Shown here: positions 27,901 to 36,551 of the stretch, in pieces
Layout of the letters: each line of letters begins with the position of its first letter
How positions within the stretch are numbered: position 1 is the first letter of the stretch
Notes under the pieces: generated by a model
Database searches by the model: none
What the model was told of the DNA's origin: nothing
The model's input: the letters and a program-made list of their open reading frames with translations, nothing else
Position numbers and translations under genes: made by a program
IMG/VR virus record: IMGVR_UViG_3300007511_000012
Span: 1 to 64,000 of that record
DNA from: a virus
DNA: 64,000 bases
Strand: one strand, 5' to 3'

Positions 27901-28321
27901 CTCAAGCCAGCTCTTTCTCTCTAACTTTAATAATGCAGTTGCTAGATCGTTCGATCAATCCAGCGGCAAGGGTCTTCCTGGATTTATCACACAGATGTCA
28001 TTTGACTGGATTGGGAACGATGTAACGTGGGAAGTTGATCAAGGAGCAAGAGCGCCCAAGCTCGCAAAGATAACGTGCCGATTTAAACCTGTTCACGACA
28101 TTGCTCCTGGTATTGATCACTTGGGCTATAACAGAGCACCAGTATACCCAGTAGGCGATGTGATGAACGATATCGTCGGAACCTCAGGTGATATACTAGA
28201 TTCCCAGCTAGCTCAAGCAGCTGGTGATGCTATCGCGCATGGGACGTCAGTCGGGGTTAACGGAGCCACTGATGGCTTAACCAAGGATATCTTGGGAATG
28301 AAGCTCGGAGATGAGTCATGA
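24908..28321 (+). CDS. Large baseplate/tail structural protein
   Basis: The 1137-residue protein has a long disordered, Pro/Gly/Asn-rich N-terminal third and a folded remainder. The region near residues 640-740 (YFHDLRTGEIIAFHAFLDNL followed by IGFSFYVAATSREDFNEMW and MLYPQYTQGRG) resembles baseplate proteins of marine T4-like phages. It is tightly coupled on both sides: an 8-base overlap before it, and an ATGA overlap with the LysM-like gene after it. It probably contributes to the hub or inner baseplate. The precise T4 equivalent cannot be assigned by eye. Confidence 0.7.
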   Translation: MADDTKKVLIPKDRNGDDQLGNDFTAANANYAALPGFGNAGQDDLPLESPQPLDNVQQVSLGSARQKVLDDTRINPRQPGVTDTLDSTSQFLPDELAHSTVDRPSTLTLGSMFNKGLPGIRKSPAVPRAGDALRDISTDSQSLDPQNAPQGRTVAGTPGPAYGNPDEQSGAGPVVQRTVSAVLTRNRFAGMHKRVYAPANSNPDDQVVGSFQSQVGAYDSEAPTNEPTQAGYAFTLEDLKGTAAQLISQAAGFSTQSRETNQDQRYASEGVAVSSVRPRNLQEGDITNDAFIKSKASTGEFDEPNDGEPIETFGQLNTPDSPYAGMNPVQMKSLADAIIAATVLALDTGAERSFIDLLTSNASQGSAPGSRPYTKGKFIENNTWGKPALRSDLGFAHTSFPYDKAIDAGKSLVFGIEDTAIATSDIGERANLTGNARATRGNIANNPGFYVVFCRAVLRDSQNLRQKFAELGSIASGASQESLVASATLVESFRSSKLVACMNVLAMTGDSILSRAQSPYKVDQIKSSGDPAFSAFGRPLEVGKIHYRPSSHAMKSRDSEIEPGVSPASMRLAWRNASVPSMYLLPAEIEYGSVQNALSTLSNDSPAGAHISMEGITKAESNGRLPQEFVENHERTLDAEYVPFYFHDLRTGEIIAFHAFLDNLSDSFSARYNGQKAIGRAEEVQIYDSTSRDIGFSFYVAATSREDFNEMWFKINKLVTMLYPQYTQGRGTGDQSFQPKRNPIDFLAGLSGENFIMPFSQVQSASPMIRLRIGDVVKTNFSKFNLSRLFGLGTEQFSPVPGASIANAATLNIMRLLFQGLGLLHNNRGSSAGAQAGSSAVLSSPATSINFLEIMRLLRQRARQKPEGVGTFWSRRSGLKIGDVVRISFPSVRTLNRVDGSGKLFIPFKDVYAKIVTDPVNKDGELSIDPNGDVFYKVQVASSADMARLGIYDVGGDATYLMNHHDASLIPMGLFKEFAAVNVVRIVAGTGAYLAGAFSSQLFLSNFNNAVARSFDQSSGKGLPGFITQMSFDWIGNDVTWEVDQGARAPKLAKITCRFKPVHDIAPGIDHLGYNRAPVYPVGDVMNDIVGTSGDILDSQLAQAAGDAIAHGTSVGVNGATDGLTKDILGMKLGDES

Positions 28322-28614
28322 CAATTTCTCGATACTCTAGAGACGATATCATTAGCAGGGGAAAAGCTTACGGTTCTGCAGAGGGTGTCATGAGAATACG
28401 CGAAGCAGTTCGCCAGAACCGTCTTGCAGTGTCAGAAACTGTTCTTGAGCAAGCTTCGAGGCTGGATGTCATGGCCGGCCAAAAATATGGAGATGCCTCT
28501 CTGTGGTGGGTCATCGCAGCAGCCAGTAATATAGGCTGGGGCTTGCAAGTTCCTGCGGGAACAAGAGTCTTAATCCCTAGCAGTATTGAGCAAATTGCGG
28601 AAATCGTGGAATGA
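28318..28614 (+). CDS. LysM-like baseplate protein (gp53-like)
   Basis: The 98-residue protein has a C-terminal LysM-type segment, RLDVMAGQKYGDASLWWVIA then GWGLQVPAGTRVLIPSS. This pattern is found in gp53-type and tail protein X-type baseplate components that hold hub and wedge together. It is coupled to both neighbours by 4-base overlaps, so the three genes are made together. Confidence 0.75.
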   Translation: MTISRYSRDDIISRGKAYGSAEGVMRIREAVRQNRLAVSETVLEQASRLDVMAGQKYGDASLWWVIAAASNIGWGLQVPAGTRVLIPSSIEQIAEIVE

Positions 28615-31484
28615 GCCGACTCAAAAACAGAAGGCTCCGAGTTGCTGCCAACGAAATTCGTAAAGGATCCGGTATAGGCGGAATGTCCCGTGCCCTCGGA
28701 GGGAAACTTAGCCCCGTCTCCCAGTATCAAGAGGATTTAAACCAGAACATTCTTCGGCTATCAAGAGAGATCTTAGAGAATCTTGATGGAGCCCTCTTGG
28801 GGAAAGACATAAAGGTCAAGGCAGACAAGTTGTTTTCCGCCCCGGGCCAGGCCGAAGCCATAAAAAAAGGAGAGCAAAGAGCGTTTACTGCAGATAATCC
28901 CTTTAAGAGTAACTTTAATCTTTACAATGAGAATAAGGATGACTCTAGCGGAGAAGTCGCTAGCAATTTCCAATGCTCTGATTTTGCTCCAAAAATTAGT
29001 GTGAATGTAAAGGAGCTTGGAAGCACGGGAAAAGAGAGCGAACCTGAGTATACAGTCACAGGCCTGTCATCCCAGGCAATAAAACCTCAGGATGCCCGAC
29101 TCAGCGTTTTAACTGCTAAGCATTTCGAGTTTTGTCCTACGAATGCCCTGACTTCTGAAATAGAAGTTTTTGCCAATGCGATTCCAACACATGAGCTGTC
29201 GAGATGTGTGCCCTATCTGGATGTAACTTTCTTTACTGCTGCTCCCCCTACGAAGGATAAAAAACCGTTCTCCCTCAGCTTAGCCAAGGCTCTCGTAGGG
29301 GATAGCGACGTCTCAAATGAGTCAGGTACCAAGCAGCTGGCACAGTCTTATAAGGGGCCACAGGGTGAGGAGATGACCCAGTTCGGAATGGAGCTTTTCA
29401 CTCTTCCTCAAACTGTTACTCCGCTCAACAGGAAAGGTCGTACAGTTCCTATACTTGACCCATTCCGCCCTCTAATGTCAATTACAAGTTTTGATGTTTC
29501 AGTTGTACCTGCTGCAGGCTTAATGGAGAAAAAGAAGGCAAAGCTTTCTATTACACTTCACGACAGATCTCGTCTGCATGAAGTAGCAGAATTCGTTAGA
29601 CCTCAAAACTATGCGGGATTAGAGCTACTGATTGAGTACGGGTGGTCTCACCCAGATTCTAGTGGCCGCAACGCTTACGGTGAGTTTCTTAACGCGATGA
29701 GAAAGAAAGAGAAATACAGGCTTTATAACTCATCCTTCTCCCTGCAGAATAACGGTGAGGTTAGCATAACTCTTGAGCTGATAGCATTAGGTGTAATTCA
29801 CACAGAGGATACTTCTATTCTCAATAATAACACGATGAAACCTATTGGACAAGCTGTTGGTAATATCCGCGCCAAAGTTCAAGCTCAATTAAAGAAGCTG
29901 GCCAAGGGTAAAGTAAGAAAAGATATCAAGCCCCTGATATCTCTCGATGAAGGTCTTCTTAGCAATGCGACTGTATACACTGAGGACAACCCTATTTTTG
30001 ATAAACCCTTTAGTAAAAAATCTATAGGTAAAATTGCAGGTGCCACCAGCGATGACGTTGATGCCCTTGTTAAAAATCTAGAAAGCCTTAAACAATCCAG
30101 GAATCAGTTTAATACGCAGAAGAAAGTCTTAATTGAAGGTATTAAAACAACTTTGTTTAACGAAACTGACGATCCGTTTTATCCAGAGAAACCAGATAAA
30201 TTTGGCGGCGCAATTCGCCGAACAAAGGCGGCCAAGGGAGATGAGGGAAGCAGGCCTGAATACATTACTCTTGGAAAGCTTTTCTCTTTCTTTGTAGGGC
30301 GTCCCCTTGCTTCCACTAATAACTTCTCAGAAGTCCAGTTGTTTTTCTACGCATTTAGCACAGAAAGTGGATTTCAAGGAGAAGCTGTTAAAGATAATCC
30401 TCTATCGAACTACACGATCGACCAGTTTCTTATAAAGAAAGAAGATGTAGTTCAGGTATTAGATAGAATGATGCAGAACTTAGGTACTGCAGAGATCCCG
30501 ATAGAAACCTTTATGAACTACATCATAAAGACATTTGTCGTGTATCCTTTTGCACCACTCACTAAGCCCGACATGGTCGACGACGAAGTAGTGCAGGCAA
30601 CTCTCGTAAAAAATGGACAGAGAAGCAACATCAGTGCTGACGCTAAAGATCCAATCCGAGAAAAGTATAAAGCAGCTACGGAAGGATTTAGGCCCCCAAA
30701 GATCCAGGTTATGTTCGACGCTATGCCTCTTGATCCTACCAGTTCTCCCTCTAGATCAGCGGCAAATGAAGCCACAGTTTTGAGGGTGCACATATTTGAC
30801 AATCACACAGGGCGACATGCCACAATTGTTAATGGACTCAAAGCTGGAAGTGATACTTTAGATCTTTTAAAGCAAGCAAACAAAGCGCACTCAAGTGCGC
30901 TAAGATCAGGAGAAGCTGCAAAATCCGATCCCGCACAAGCTAAAAATAAATTCATGAGAGATCTGGAAGCTGCAGGCGTAAAGCTAAAGGCGATCAAGAC
31001 TGGAGGCGTCCTCGATGGGTATATGTTGGATACCAGCTTTGAAAAACTTAAGAAAGTTATAAAGCGCGGTTTCCCTTCTTTGACCTACGGGGCTGATGGC
31101 TCTGTGATCACGTCGGCGCGCTTTAGCTCCTTGCAGAGTAGCGGGTACAAAAACACGATGATGAAAAGAGCAGGAAGAAACACTGAGATGACAGCTAGGG
31201 GTACACAGCCAAATGGCCTACCCCTTCAAATTCAACCTGCAGACGCTAGCATCTCCATGCTAGGGTGCCCAATAATCAGATATGCGCAACACTTTTTCGT
31301 GGATTTTGGAACAGGGACTTCAATGGACGACCTCTACTTCGTAAAGACCATAAATCACAAGATCTCCCCTGGAACATTTACAACTTCTTTAACTCTAGCG
31401 AACAGAGACGGCGATGCAGCATTCCAGAGCATGTTCAACCTTCTTAACAAGTCAATCGAGATGATCAAGGGGGCAGGTGGCTGA
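28611..31484 (+). CDS. Large baseplate hub-region protein
   Basis: The 957-residue protein overlaps the LysM-like gene. Beta-rich modules appear around residues 285-390 (PLMSITSFDVSVVPAAG, KAKLSITLHDRSRL, LELLIEYGWSHPDS). The C-terminal segment, SISMLGCPIIRYAQHFFVDF with YFVKTINHKISPGTFTTSL, resembles hub or gpD-like domains that sit on the tail tube. No lysozyme domain is seen. A hub role is inferred from these features and from its place between the gp53-like gene and the end of the tail block. Confidence 0.65.
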   Translation: MSRLKNRRLRVAANEIRKGSGIGGMSRALGGKLSPVSQYQEDLNQNILRLSREILENLDGALLGKDIKVKADKLFSAPGQAEAIKKGEQRAFTADNPFKSNFNLYNENKDDSSGEVASNFQCSDFAPKISVNVKELGSTGKESEPEYTVTGLSSQAIKPQDARLSVLTAKHFEFCPTNALTSEIEVFANAIPTHELSRCVPYLDVTFFTAAPPTKDKKPFSLSLAKALVGDSDVSNESGTKQLAQSYKGPQGEEMTQFGMELFTLPQTVTPLNRKGRTVPILDPFRPLMSITSFDVSVVPAAGLMEKKKAKLSITLHDRSRLHEVAEFVRPQNYAGLELLIEYGWSHPDSSGRNAYGEFLNAMRKKEKYRLYNSSFSLQNNGEVSITLELIALGVIHTEDTSILNNNTMKPIGQAVGNIRAKVQAQLKKLAKGKVRKDIKPLISLDEGLLSNATVYTEDNPIFDKPFSKKSIGKIAGATSDDVDALVKNLESLKQSRNQFNTQKKVLIEGIKTTLFNETDDPFYPEKPDKFGGAIRRTKAAKGDEGSRPEYITLGKLFSFFVGRPLASTNNFSEVQLFFYAFSTESGFQGEAVKDNPLSNYTIDQFLIKKEDVVQVLDRMMQNLGTAEIPIETFMNYIIKTFVVYPFAPLTKPDMVDDEVVQATLVKNGQRSNISADAKDPIREKYKAATEGFRPPKIQVMFDAMPLDPTSSPSRSAANEATVLRVHIFDNHTGRHATIVNGLKAGSDTLDLLKQANKAHSSALRSGEAAKSDPAQAKNKFMRDLEAAGVKLKAIKTGGVLDGYMLDTSFEKLKKVIKRGFPSLTYGADGSVITSARFSSLQSSGYKNTMMKRAGRNTEMTARGTQPNGLPLQIQPADASISMLGCPIIRYAQHFFVDFGTGTSMDDLYFVKTINHKISPGTFTTSLTLANRDGDAAFQSMFNLLNKSIEMIKGAGG

Positions 31485-31514
31485 GTTATTGAAACTGCAT
31501 CCGGCCTAGTAAGA

Positions 31515-31543
31515 GTGTAAATCTTGAGCTGAGTCCATATAAT
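31515..31543 (+). promoter_or_regulatory. GTGTAAATC / TATAAT promoter before family A polymerase gene
   Basis: GTGTAA (31515-31520, continuing ATC) is 17 bases from TATAAT (31538-31543). The same 9-mer at the same spacing occurs at three other loci. The start codon GTG 31549 is only 5 bases from the -10, so the transcript may be leaderless. Confidence 0.65.
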
Positions 31544-31548
31544 AGCGT

Positions 31549-32739
31549 GTGAAAGTTTGCATCAACCAGAGTATCCTAGGATCCGAACAGCACCTAGTAA
31601 CTGATTTTAAGTCAGGTGCATCTTGGGTTAATGAGCCACCCGAAGATGCACTTACGGTGGGATTCAGTGACAGCGAAGAGCTTCAAGTAATATCACGCCT
31701 TTCAGGAATCTCAATACCCCGCCACCCCGACCCTAAGTTTGCAGGCCCTTTTAAGACATTTGGAATTAAAAATATACTCTGGTCGCAAGCTTTGCCTAGG
31801 AGTGTGTACAAGAAGTACTTTCAGAATATCCAGGATGCTATCAGATTGAACGCGGACTCTGATCAATACGATTACTTTAAAGAGAGGGTTTCAAGGCAAC
31901 AGAAGCTAATCTCGTCATTGCAGCCTGCCCACATCGATGAAAAGATCTTTGCTCGAAGGTACGGAGATCCTGCTACTGTTAATAAGTCGGTCTTGACTTC
32001 CTTCATGCCTATGAAGGGTGTGACTAAGAAAGTAGGCTACAATCTTACCGGCACCAACACAGGACGACTCACGATATCAGAAGGCCCCCAGATTCTTACG
32101 CTTAAGGCGGAGATGAGGGATATCTTGACCTCTCGCTATGAAGGGGGAAAGATCATGCAGTTCGATTACGTAAGCCTGGAGCCTCGCGTTGCACTCATCC
32201 TCTCCGGCCAGGATCCTATCAAAGATATCTACACTGACCTCTGCGACAAAGTTCTGGACAGCCAGCACGGTCGACAAACTGCAAAGTTGCTGACCATTGC
32301 CACGCTGTATGGCATGGGTGTTCGCCGGGTCAAAGAGTTGATCGGGGTGAGCAAGCACACAGCGCTGGATGTTCTCAAGAATCTGGAGATCTTCTTCGGG
32401 GTGGGTGAGGTAAAAGCTCACTTGGAGGAAGAAGCAAAGTCTGGTTTTATCAAGAATCACTTTGGTAGAAACATCCGAGTTCGCAATAATGCGTCACACG
32501 TGCTCTACAACAACTATATACAATCCTCAGCGATGGATGCAGCACTCGAAGGCTTTTATCAGATTGTGCAAGGTGTAGAGAAGGAAGGCCACAAGTGTGT
32601 TCCGCTCTTTCTTTTGCATGATGCGATTATTTTTGACTGCCACCCTGAGTGCTTTGACAAGCTTGAGGATATAATGGCACCAGGGCAACAAATACCTGCT
32701 TTTAAATCGCGGCTCTACATGGGCGCGGAGGAACTATAA
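31549..32739 (+). CDS. Family A DNA polymerase, polymerase domain only
   Basis: The 396-residue protein corresponds to the palm and fingers of DNA polymerase I, with no 3'-5' or 5'-3' exonuclease domain. Visible motifs are TGRL (171-174), motif A FDYVSLEPR with Asp206, an O-helix pattern with Arg242, Lys246 and Tyr254-Gly255, YNNYIQSSAMD (320-330), and motif C LLHDAI (355-360). In motif C the usual His-Asp-Glu is His-Asp-Ala, and the O-helix position usually Phe or Tyr is Ile. It starts at GTG with no ribosome site and has its own promoter. It overlaps the next start by one base (TAATG). It may be a repair, gap-filling or lesion polymerase beside the DnaE-type enzyme downstream. Confidence 0.85.
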   Translation: MKVCINQSILGSEQHLVTDFKSGASWVNEPPEDALTVGFSDSEELQVISRLSGISIPRHPDPKFAGPFKTFGIKNILWSQALPRSVYKKYFQNIQDAIRLNADSDQYDYFKERVSRQQKLISSLQPAHIDEKIFARRYGDPATVNKSVLTSFMPMKGVTKKVGYNLTGTNTGRLTISEGPQILTLKAEMRDILTSRYEGGKIMQFDYVSLEPRVALILSGQDPIKDIYTDLCDKVLDSQHGRQTAKLLTIATLYGMGVRRVKELIGVSKHTALDVLKNLEIFFGVGEVKAHLEEEAKSGFIKNHFGRNIRVRNNASHVLYNNYIQSSAMDAALEGFYQIVQGVEKEGHKCVPLFLLHDAIIFDCHPECFDKLEDIMAPGQQIPAFKSRLYMGAEEL

Positions 32740-33341
32740 TGGATTTAGATATCGAAAAGATGCAAGCTGATTATGAGAAGTTTAAAGCTCTCACTGGAAA
32801 GACAGGCAAGCGGGCTAAACAGCTTAATGCACTGATCGATAAGCTTGGAGAACGCCTTGTGATGGCTCCCTCTTCAGAGCGCAACGAGTATTTTAACTCT
32901 TTCCCTGGGGGTCTGCTAGATCATGCACTTAAGATCCTGGAGGCTAGCTACAAGGTTGCTAAGGGATGTGGCATCGAGGTGTCCAACGAGTCTGTGATCT
33001 TGTGTTCTTTGTTTTGTCTGATTGGGAAGGTAGGGGATGATAATCAAGATCTTTATCTACCCCAAGACAACAAGTGGCGAAAGGACAACCTTGGTGAGAA
33101 CTACAAGTTCAATGATAAACTTCGCCACATGCGAACCACACACCGAAGCCTCTACTTGCTTCAAAAGTTTGGTGTTGGGTTAAACTACGATGAGTGGATG
33201 GCTATTCTGCTTGCTGATGGTTTGACAGACGACACGCGCCTTTACTCTATGAGAGAGCCCTCACTAGCGCTCGTAATTTCCTCGGCAAACAAGCTTGTTC
33301 AGGCACGTTCTCGAGAAGATAGTATTCCAGTTCCGTTTTAA
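32739..33341 (+). CDS. HD-domain-like protein with degraded metal site
   Basis: The 200-residue protein resembles phage HD-superfamily proteins: YFNSFPGGLLDHALKILEAS near residues 50-70, then a helix where the HD pair is normally followed by -GK-G. Here that helix reads LFCLIGKVGDD, so the usual His-Asp pair is replaced by Cys-Leu, and a later RTTHRSL keeps one histidine. If this alignment is right, hydrolase activity is doubtful and a structural or binding role is more likely. It is translated with the polymerase gene (TAATG). Confidence 0.6.
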   Translation: MDLDIEKMQADYEKFKALTGKTGKRAKQLNALIDKLGERLVMAPSSERNEYFNSFPGGLLDHALKILEASYKVAKGCGIEVSNESVILCSLFCLIGKVGDDNQDLYLPQDNKWRKDNLGENYKFNDKLRHMRTTHRSLYLLQKFGVGLNYDEWMAILLADGLTDDTRLYSMREPSLALVISSANKLVQARSREDSIPVPF

Positions 33342-33345
33342 GTCA

Positions 33346-33352
33346 ATACTTA
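33346..33352 (+). promoter_or_regulatory. Late-promoter-like element, variant ATACTTA
   Basis: CAATACTTAT resembles the variant CATACTTAT before the neck operon and ends 5 bases before an ATG that has no ribosome site. Confidence 0.3.
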
Positions 33353-33357
33353 TCTAC

Positions 33358-34023
33358 ATGGCTAAAGTAGTAAAGAGATTTAGACCGAAATACGTGAAGC
33401 GTCTGAGAGACCGCCCGTCAGGCATAGGACAGACGGGTGCTAGCGCAACTTCAGATCGTCAAAATCCACCAGACATTCATCGTCTAGGTTGGGCCCCAAG
33501 GCCCTTTCCAAGATCGGGAATGACAGGCGAGCCTAATAGTTCGATTATGGGCAGAATGGGATCTGGCACACTCTCAGCATACACTGATACTGATCGAGAA
33601 GAGTTTGAAGATCAGTCTGGCATGCCTGGAAAAGGCGGGAACTATAAGAGTGATATGACAAGACAGTATATTAGCAAACTAAAGGCGCGCCCAGTAATTG
33701 GATTACCTGTAGGCCCTATCGGAGAATCAGAGCTTCGCGAAGTAATACGAGGAATGATAGCCGATCTCAACGAAGACCCCATGGGAAGAGAAGCTTTCAA
33801 TTATGAGATGCTTAGAAGCCAAGAAGAAGACGACGAAGAAGAGGACGACGAAGATGATCTTGATGAGTTCTCTGGGGCAGGTGCAGTCGCGGGATTTACA
33901 CTACCTTTAGGCGCTTCCAATCACCCGTCTACCCTGAAATCTCGAGGAGATTTTACTGCCAAAATGTACGGCGGAGAGCGTGTGAGAACTATTAAATTAC
34001 AGCGAATGAAATTGACTGATTAA
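33358..34023 (+). CDS. Unknown protein with acidic tract
   Basis: The 221-residue product begins at ATG 33358; an open upstream extension into the previous gene is less likely. The N-terminus is basic and Arg/Pro/Gly-rich. Near residue 120 is GESELREVIRGMIADLNEDP, distantly like the LIKE-type motif of two other small proteins here. A pure Glu/Asp tract follows at about residues 155-170, and the end is basic. It has no recognised domain. It may be a virion or core protein, because a late-type element precedes it. Confidence 0.6.
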   Translation: MAKVVKRFRPKYVKRLRDRPSGIGQTGASATSDRQNPPDIHRLGWAPRPFPRSGMTGEPNSSIMGRMGSGTLSAYTDTDREEFEDQSGMPGKGGNYKSDMTRQYISKLKARPVIGLPVGPIGESELREVIRGMIADLNEDPMGREAFNYEMLRSQEEDDEEEDDEDDLDEFSGAGAVAGFTLPLGASNHPSTLKSRGDFTAKMYGGERVRTIKLQRMKLTD

Positions 34024-34026
34024 TCA

Positions 34027-34055
34027 TTGAACATCCTTGCATGCTAGGTTAGAAT
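34027..34055 (+). promoter_or_regulatory. Sigma-70-type promoter TTGAAC-N17-TAGAAT before SSB gene
   Basis: TTGAAC (34027-34032) and TAGAAT (34050-34055) are separated by exactly 17 bases. An AAGGAG ribosome site and the SSB ATG follow 32 bases later. TTGAAC recurs at two other promoters in this window. Confidence 0.7.
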
Positions 34056-34087
34056 ACACCTGACCATCAAGCTACAAGGAGAAAAAG

Positions 34088-34894
34088 ATGGCTATTGATT
34101 TTGATGCGATTCGTCGCAAGGTTGCTCAACTTTCTGGCAACGGACGTCGAGGCTCTGCCTTTTGGCGCCCAGAAGAGGGTGAGCACACCGTTCGGATTGT
34201 GCCCTTCACCGATAACGACGGGCAACCTTTTAAAGAGCGTTGGTTCTACTACAATGTAGGTGAGAACCGCGGCATTCTGGCACCGAAGCAGTTCGGCAAG
34301 CCCGATCCCATTCAGGAGCTGATCAACAAGCTTCGTGATGAAGGCTCGCCCGAGTCGGCTGAGCTCTGCAAGCGCCTCTATCCCAAGATGCGTGCATACG
34401 CTCCGGTTGTTGTCCGCGGCGAAGAAGACAAGGGCACCCAGCTCTGGTCGTTCGGCAAGATGGTCTACCAGGACATCCTCAACATTATGCTTGACCCCGA
34501 CTACGGTGATATCACGGATCCTCTAGAAGGTCGTGACATCAAGGTGACCCTGTCCAAGCAGCCTGGTCAAAACTGGGCCAAGACGTCAGTCATGCCTCGA
34601 GGTAAAGCAACTAAGCTTTCCGGTGACGACGACAAGATTAAAACGTGGACTTCTACCATTCCTAACTTGGATGAGATCTATTCTCTTGAGTCGTATGAAG
34701 AGATTGAAAAGAAAGTCAATGACTGGCTTAACGGCTCTTCAGCGGCAGACGACGACGGCATGACCGGCGGGTCCTCCACCAAGACTACAACTACAAGTGC
34801 TCCCACTACTGAAAGCACTACCAAAACCACCACTGAGTCGAAGTCATACACTTCACTCGATGACGCGTTCGCTGATCTACTCGGCGACGACTAG
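34088..34894 (+). CDS. Single-stranded DNA-binding protein (gp32-like)
   Basis: The 268-residue protein coats replicating single-stranded DNA and organises recombination. Features are a basic N-terminal arm (DFDAIRRKVAQLSG), a WRPEEGEHTVRIVPF strand opening the OB fold, KERWFYYNVGENRG, a Thr/Ser-rich linker (about 225-255) and an acidic end, LDDAFADLLGDD, typical of protein-binding SSB tails. Unlike T4 gp32 it has only one cysteine, so the zinc site is absent. It heads a replication operon with UvsX 8 bases later. Confidence 0.88.
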   Translation: MAIDFDAIRRKVAQLSGNGRRGSAFWRPEEGEHTVRIVPFTDNDGQPFKERWFYYNVGENRGILAPKQFGKPDPIQELINKLRDEGSPESAELCKRLYPKMRAYAPVVVRGEEDKGTQLWSFGKMVYQDILNIMLDPDYGDITDPLEGRDIKVTLSKQPGQNWAKTSVMPRGKATKLSGDDDKIKTWTSTIPNLDEIYSLESYEEIEKKVNDWLNGSSAADDDGMTGGSSTKTTTTSAPTTESTTKTTTESKSYTSLDDAFADLLGDD

Positions 34895-34902
34895 GAGAAG
34901 AG

Positions 34903-36090
34903 ATGGCAAAGAAAGCCGCAGGAAGAAAGTCAAAAGGTTCTGACGACTTCACAGCGGATCTCATCAAGTCACTGAATAAAGATCACGGAAGCAGAATTGC
35001 TTACAATCTCAGTGTTGATGAGTCGCCAACTCACGTGAAGGCTTGGGTGTCGACAGGCATCCGACAGCTGGATTACATTGTTGCTAATCGTAAGGGAGGC
35101 GGACTTCCTTGTGGCAGGATCGTAGAAATCTTCGGCCCTCCTTCGATCGGTAAATCACATATCGCCCTACAAATCGCCCGCAATACGCAGGCGATGGGCG
35201 GTGTTGTGGTTTATATCGACACAGAAAACGGCACCTCAGTGGAAAACCTGGGGCTGCTAGGTATCGATGTTTCCAAGCGTTTCGTCTTCATTGAAACTGC
35301 TTGCACTGAAGAAGTATTTGCTGTTGCTGAGTCCACAATCGCCAAGGCAAGGGGCTTAAATAAAAAAGTTCCTATCACCATTGTGTGGGATTCAGTCGCT
35401 GCATCTTCTCCCAAAGCGGAGCTTGTAGGTGACTATGATAAGGACTCCATAGGTCTGCAAGCTCGCGCCATCTCGAAGGGTATGCGCAAGATCACACAGG
35501 TGATTGGAAACACGAACACGCTCTTTATCGCTTTGAACCAGACGAGAACGAAGATCGGTGTAATGTATGGAGATCCTACAACTACACCGGGTGGTATGGC
35601 ACTTCCTTTTCACTCGTCTGTACGAATTAAGCTCGGTGCCGGCTCCCCTATCAAAAACAAAGACGGCGATGTTGTCGGTATTAACGTGTCAGCAAAATCT
35701 ATCAAGAACAAGGTAGCGCCACCGTTCAGGACTTGCCAGTTTGAGATCCACTTCGGCGTGGGTGTCAAAGAGCATGAGCAAGTCACCGATTTACTGCGAT
35801 CTTCTGAAGATGTAACTGTAGATGGAAAGACATACTCAGTTGAAGGTTCAGGTGCCTGGAAGACGCTGGCGGTCTCTGATGAAAAGACCGGAGAAGTCTT
35901 AGTAGAGAAGAAGTTCACCAAGAGCGGCATGGAAGATCTACTTAAGAGCCCTGAATATAGCCCACATATTGAGTTGATGCTGGAACACATCTTGGTAAAG
36001 AAGTTTCAGGGCAATCCTGACTTTGATACCGACTCTTACGAGGAAGTTCGAGCAGTTGCAATGGATTTGGCGGAGAATGATCTAAGTTGA
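34903..36090 (+). CDS. RecA-like recombinase (UvsX-like)
   Basis: The 395-residue strand-exchange ATPase has Walker A GPPSIGKS (78-85), which lacks the usual Glu-Ser of GPESSGKT. It also has VVYIDTENG, a Walker B-like ITIVWDSVAA, and LFIALNQTRTKIGVMYG with GGMALPFHSS, matching RecA loops L1/L2 and the allosteric Gln-Thr region. It is translated in the SSB operon, and its stop overlaps the TTG start of the dUTPase (TTGA). It would drive recombination-dependent replication and repair. Confidence 0.92.
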   Translation: MAKKAAGRKSKGSDDFTADLIKSLNKDHGSRIAYNLSVDESPTHVKAWVSTGIRQLDYIVANRKGGGLPCGRIVEIFGPPSIGKSHIALQIARNTQAMGGVVVYIDTENGTSVENLGLLGIDVSKRFVFIETACTEEVFAVAESTIAKARGLNKKVPITIVWDSVAASSPKAELVGDYDKDSIGLQARAISKGMRKITQVIGNTNTLFIALNQTRTKIGVMYGDPTTTPGGMALPFHSSVRIKLGAGSPIKNKDGDVVGINVSAKSIKNKVAPPFRTCQFEIHFGVGVKEHEQVTDLLRSSEDVTVDGKTYSVEGSGAWKTLAVSDEKTGEVLVEKKFTKSGMEDLLKSPEYSPHIELMLEHILVKKFQGNPDFDTDSYEEVRAVAMDLAENDLS

Positions 36091-36551
36091 GCCTATACAT
36101 CAAAGTAAAAAAGACACATCCGGACGCAGTAATCCCGCGCCAAAAAGTTGGTGATGTGGGGTGGGACCTTACCGCAGTCGAAGATGGAACCATTCAGCCT
36201 GGAAAAGTTGCAGTAGCACCCACAGGCTTGATGTTAGCTGAGAATCCTTTTGCTAACGATATTCACAACCAGATCTTGCTTAAGATCGAGGGTCGAAGCG
36301 GCCTAGCTAGCAAGCACTGTGTTTTCCCAGTAGGAGGCATAATCGACCCCAGCTACCGCGGAGAGATGGGTGTGATGCTCTACAATGGTGGAGATACTCC
36401 TTACGAGTTCAAGAAGGGTGACAGAGTTGCTCAGATTGTCGTTTATGAGGTCCATGCAAAAACTATGAGCAATAAAACATGCTTCATGGAAGCAGACACT
36501 GTACGCACATCTGAGCGAGGTAGTAAAGGTTTTGGCTCCTCTGGAAGATAG
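36087..36551 (+). CDS. dut: dUTPase, trimeric type
   Basis: The 154-residue enzyme hydrolyses dUTP to dUMP, keeping uracil out of DNA and feeding dTMP synthesis. All five dUTPase motifs are visible in order: DVGWDL, EGRSGLA, GGIIDPSYRGEM, KGDRVAQI and SERGSKGFGSSG. It starts at TTG 36087 within the recombinase stop codon. Its end overlaps the exonuclease start by 20 bases. Confidence 0.93.
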   Translation: MSLYIKVKKTHPDAVIPRQKVGDVGWDLTAVEDGTIQPGKVAVAPTGLMLAENPFANDIHNQILLKIEGRSGLASKHCVFPVGGIIDPSYRGEMGVMLYNGGDTPYEFKKGDRVAQIVVYEVHAKTMSNKTCFMEADTVRTSERGSKGFGSSGR

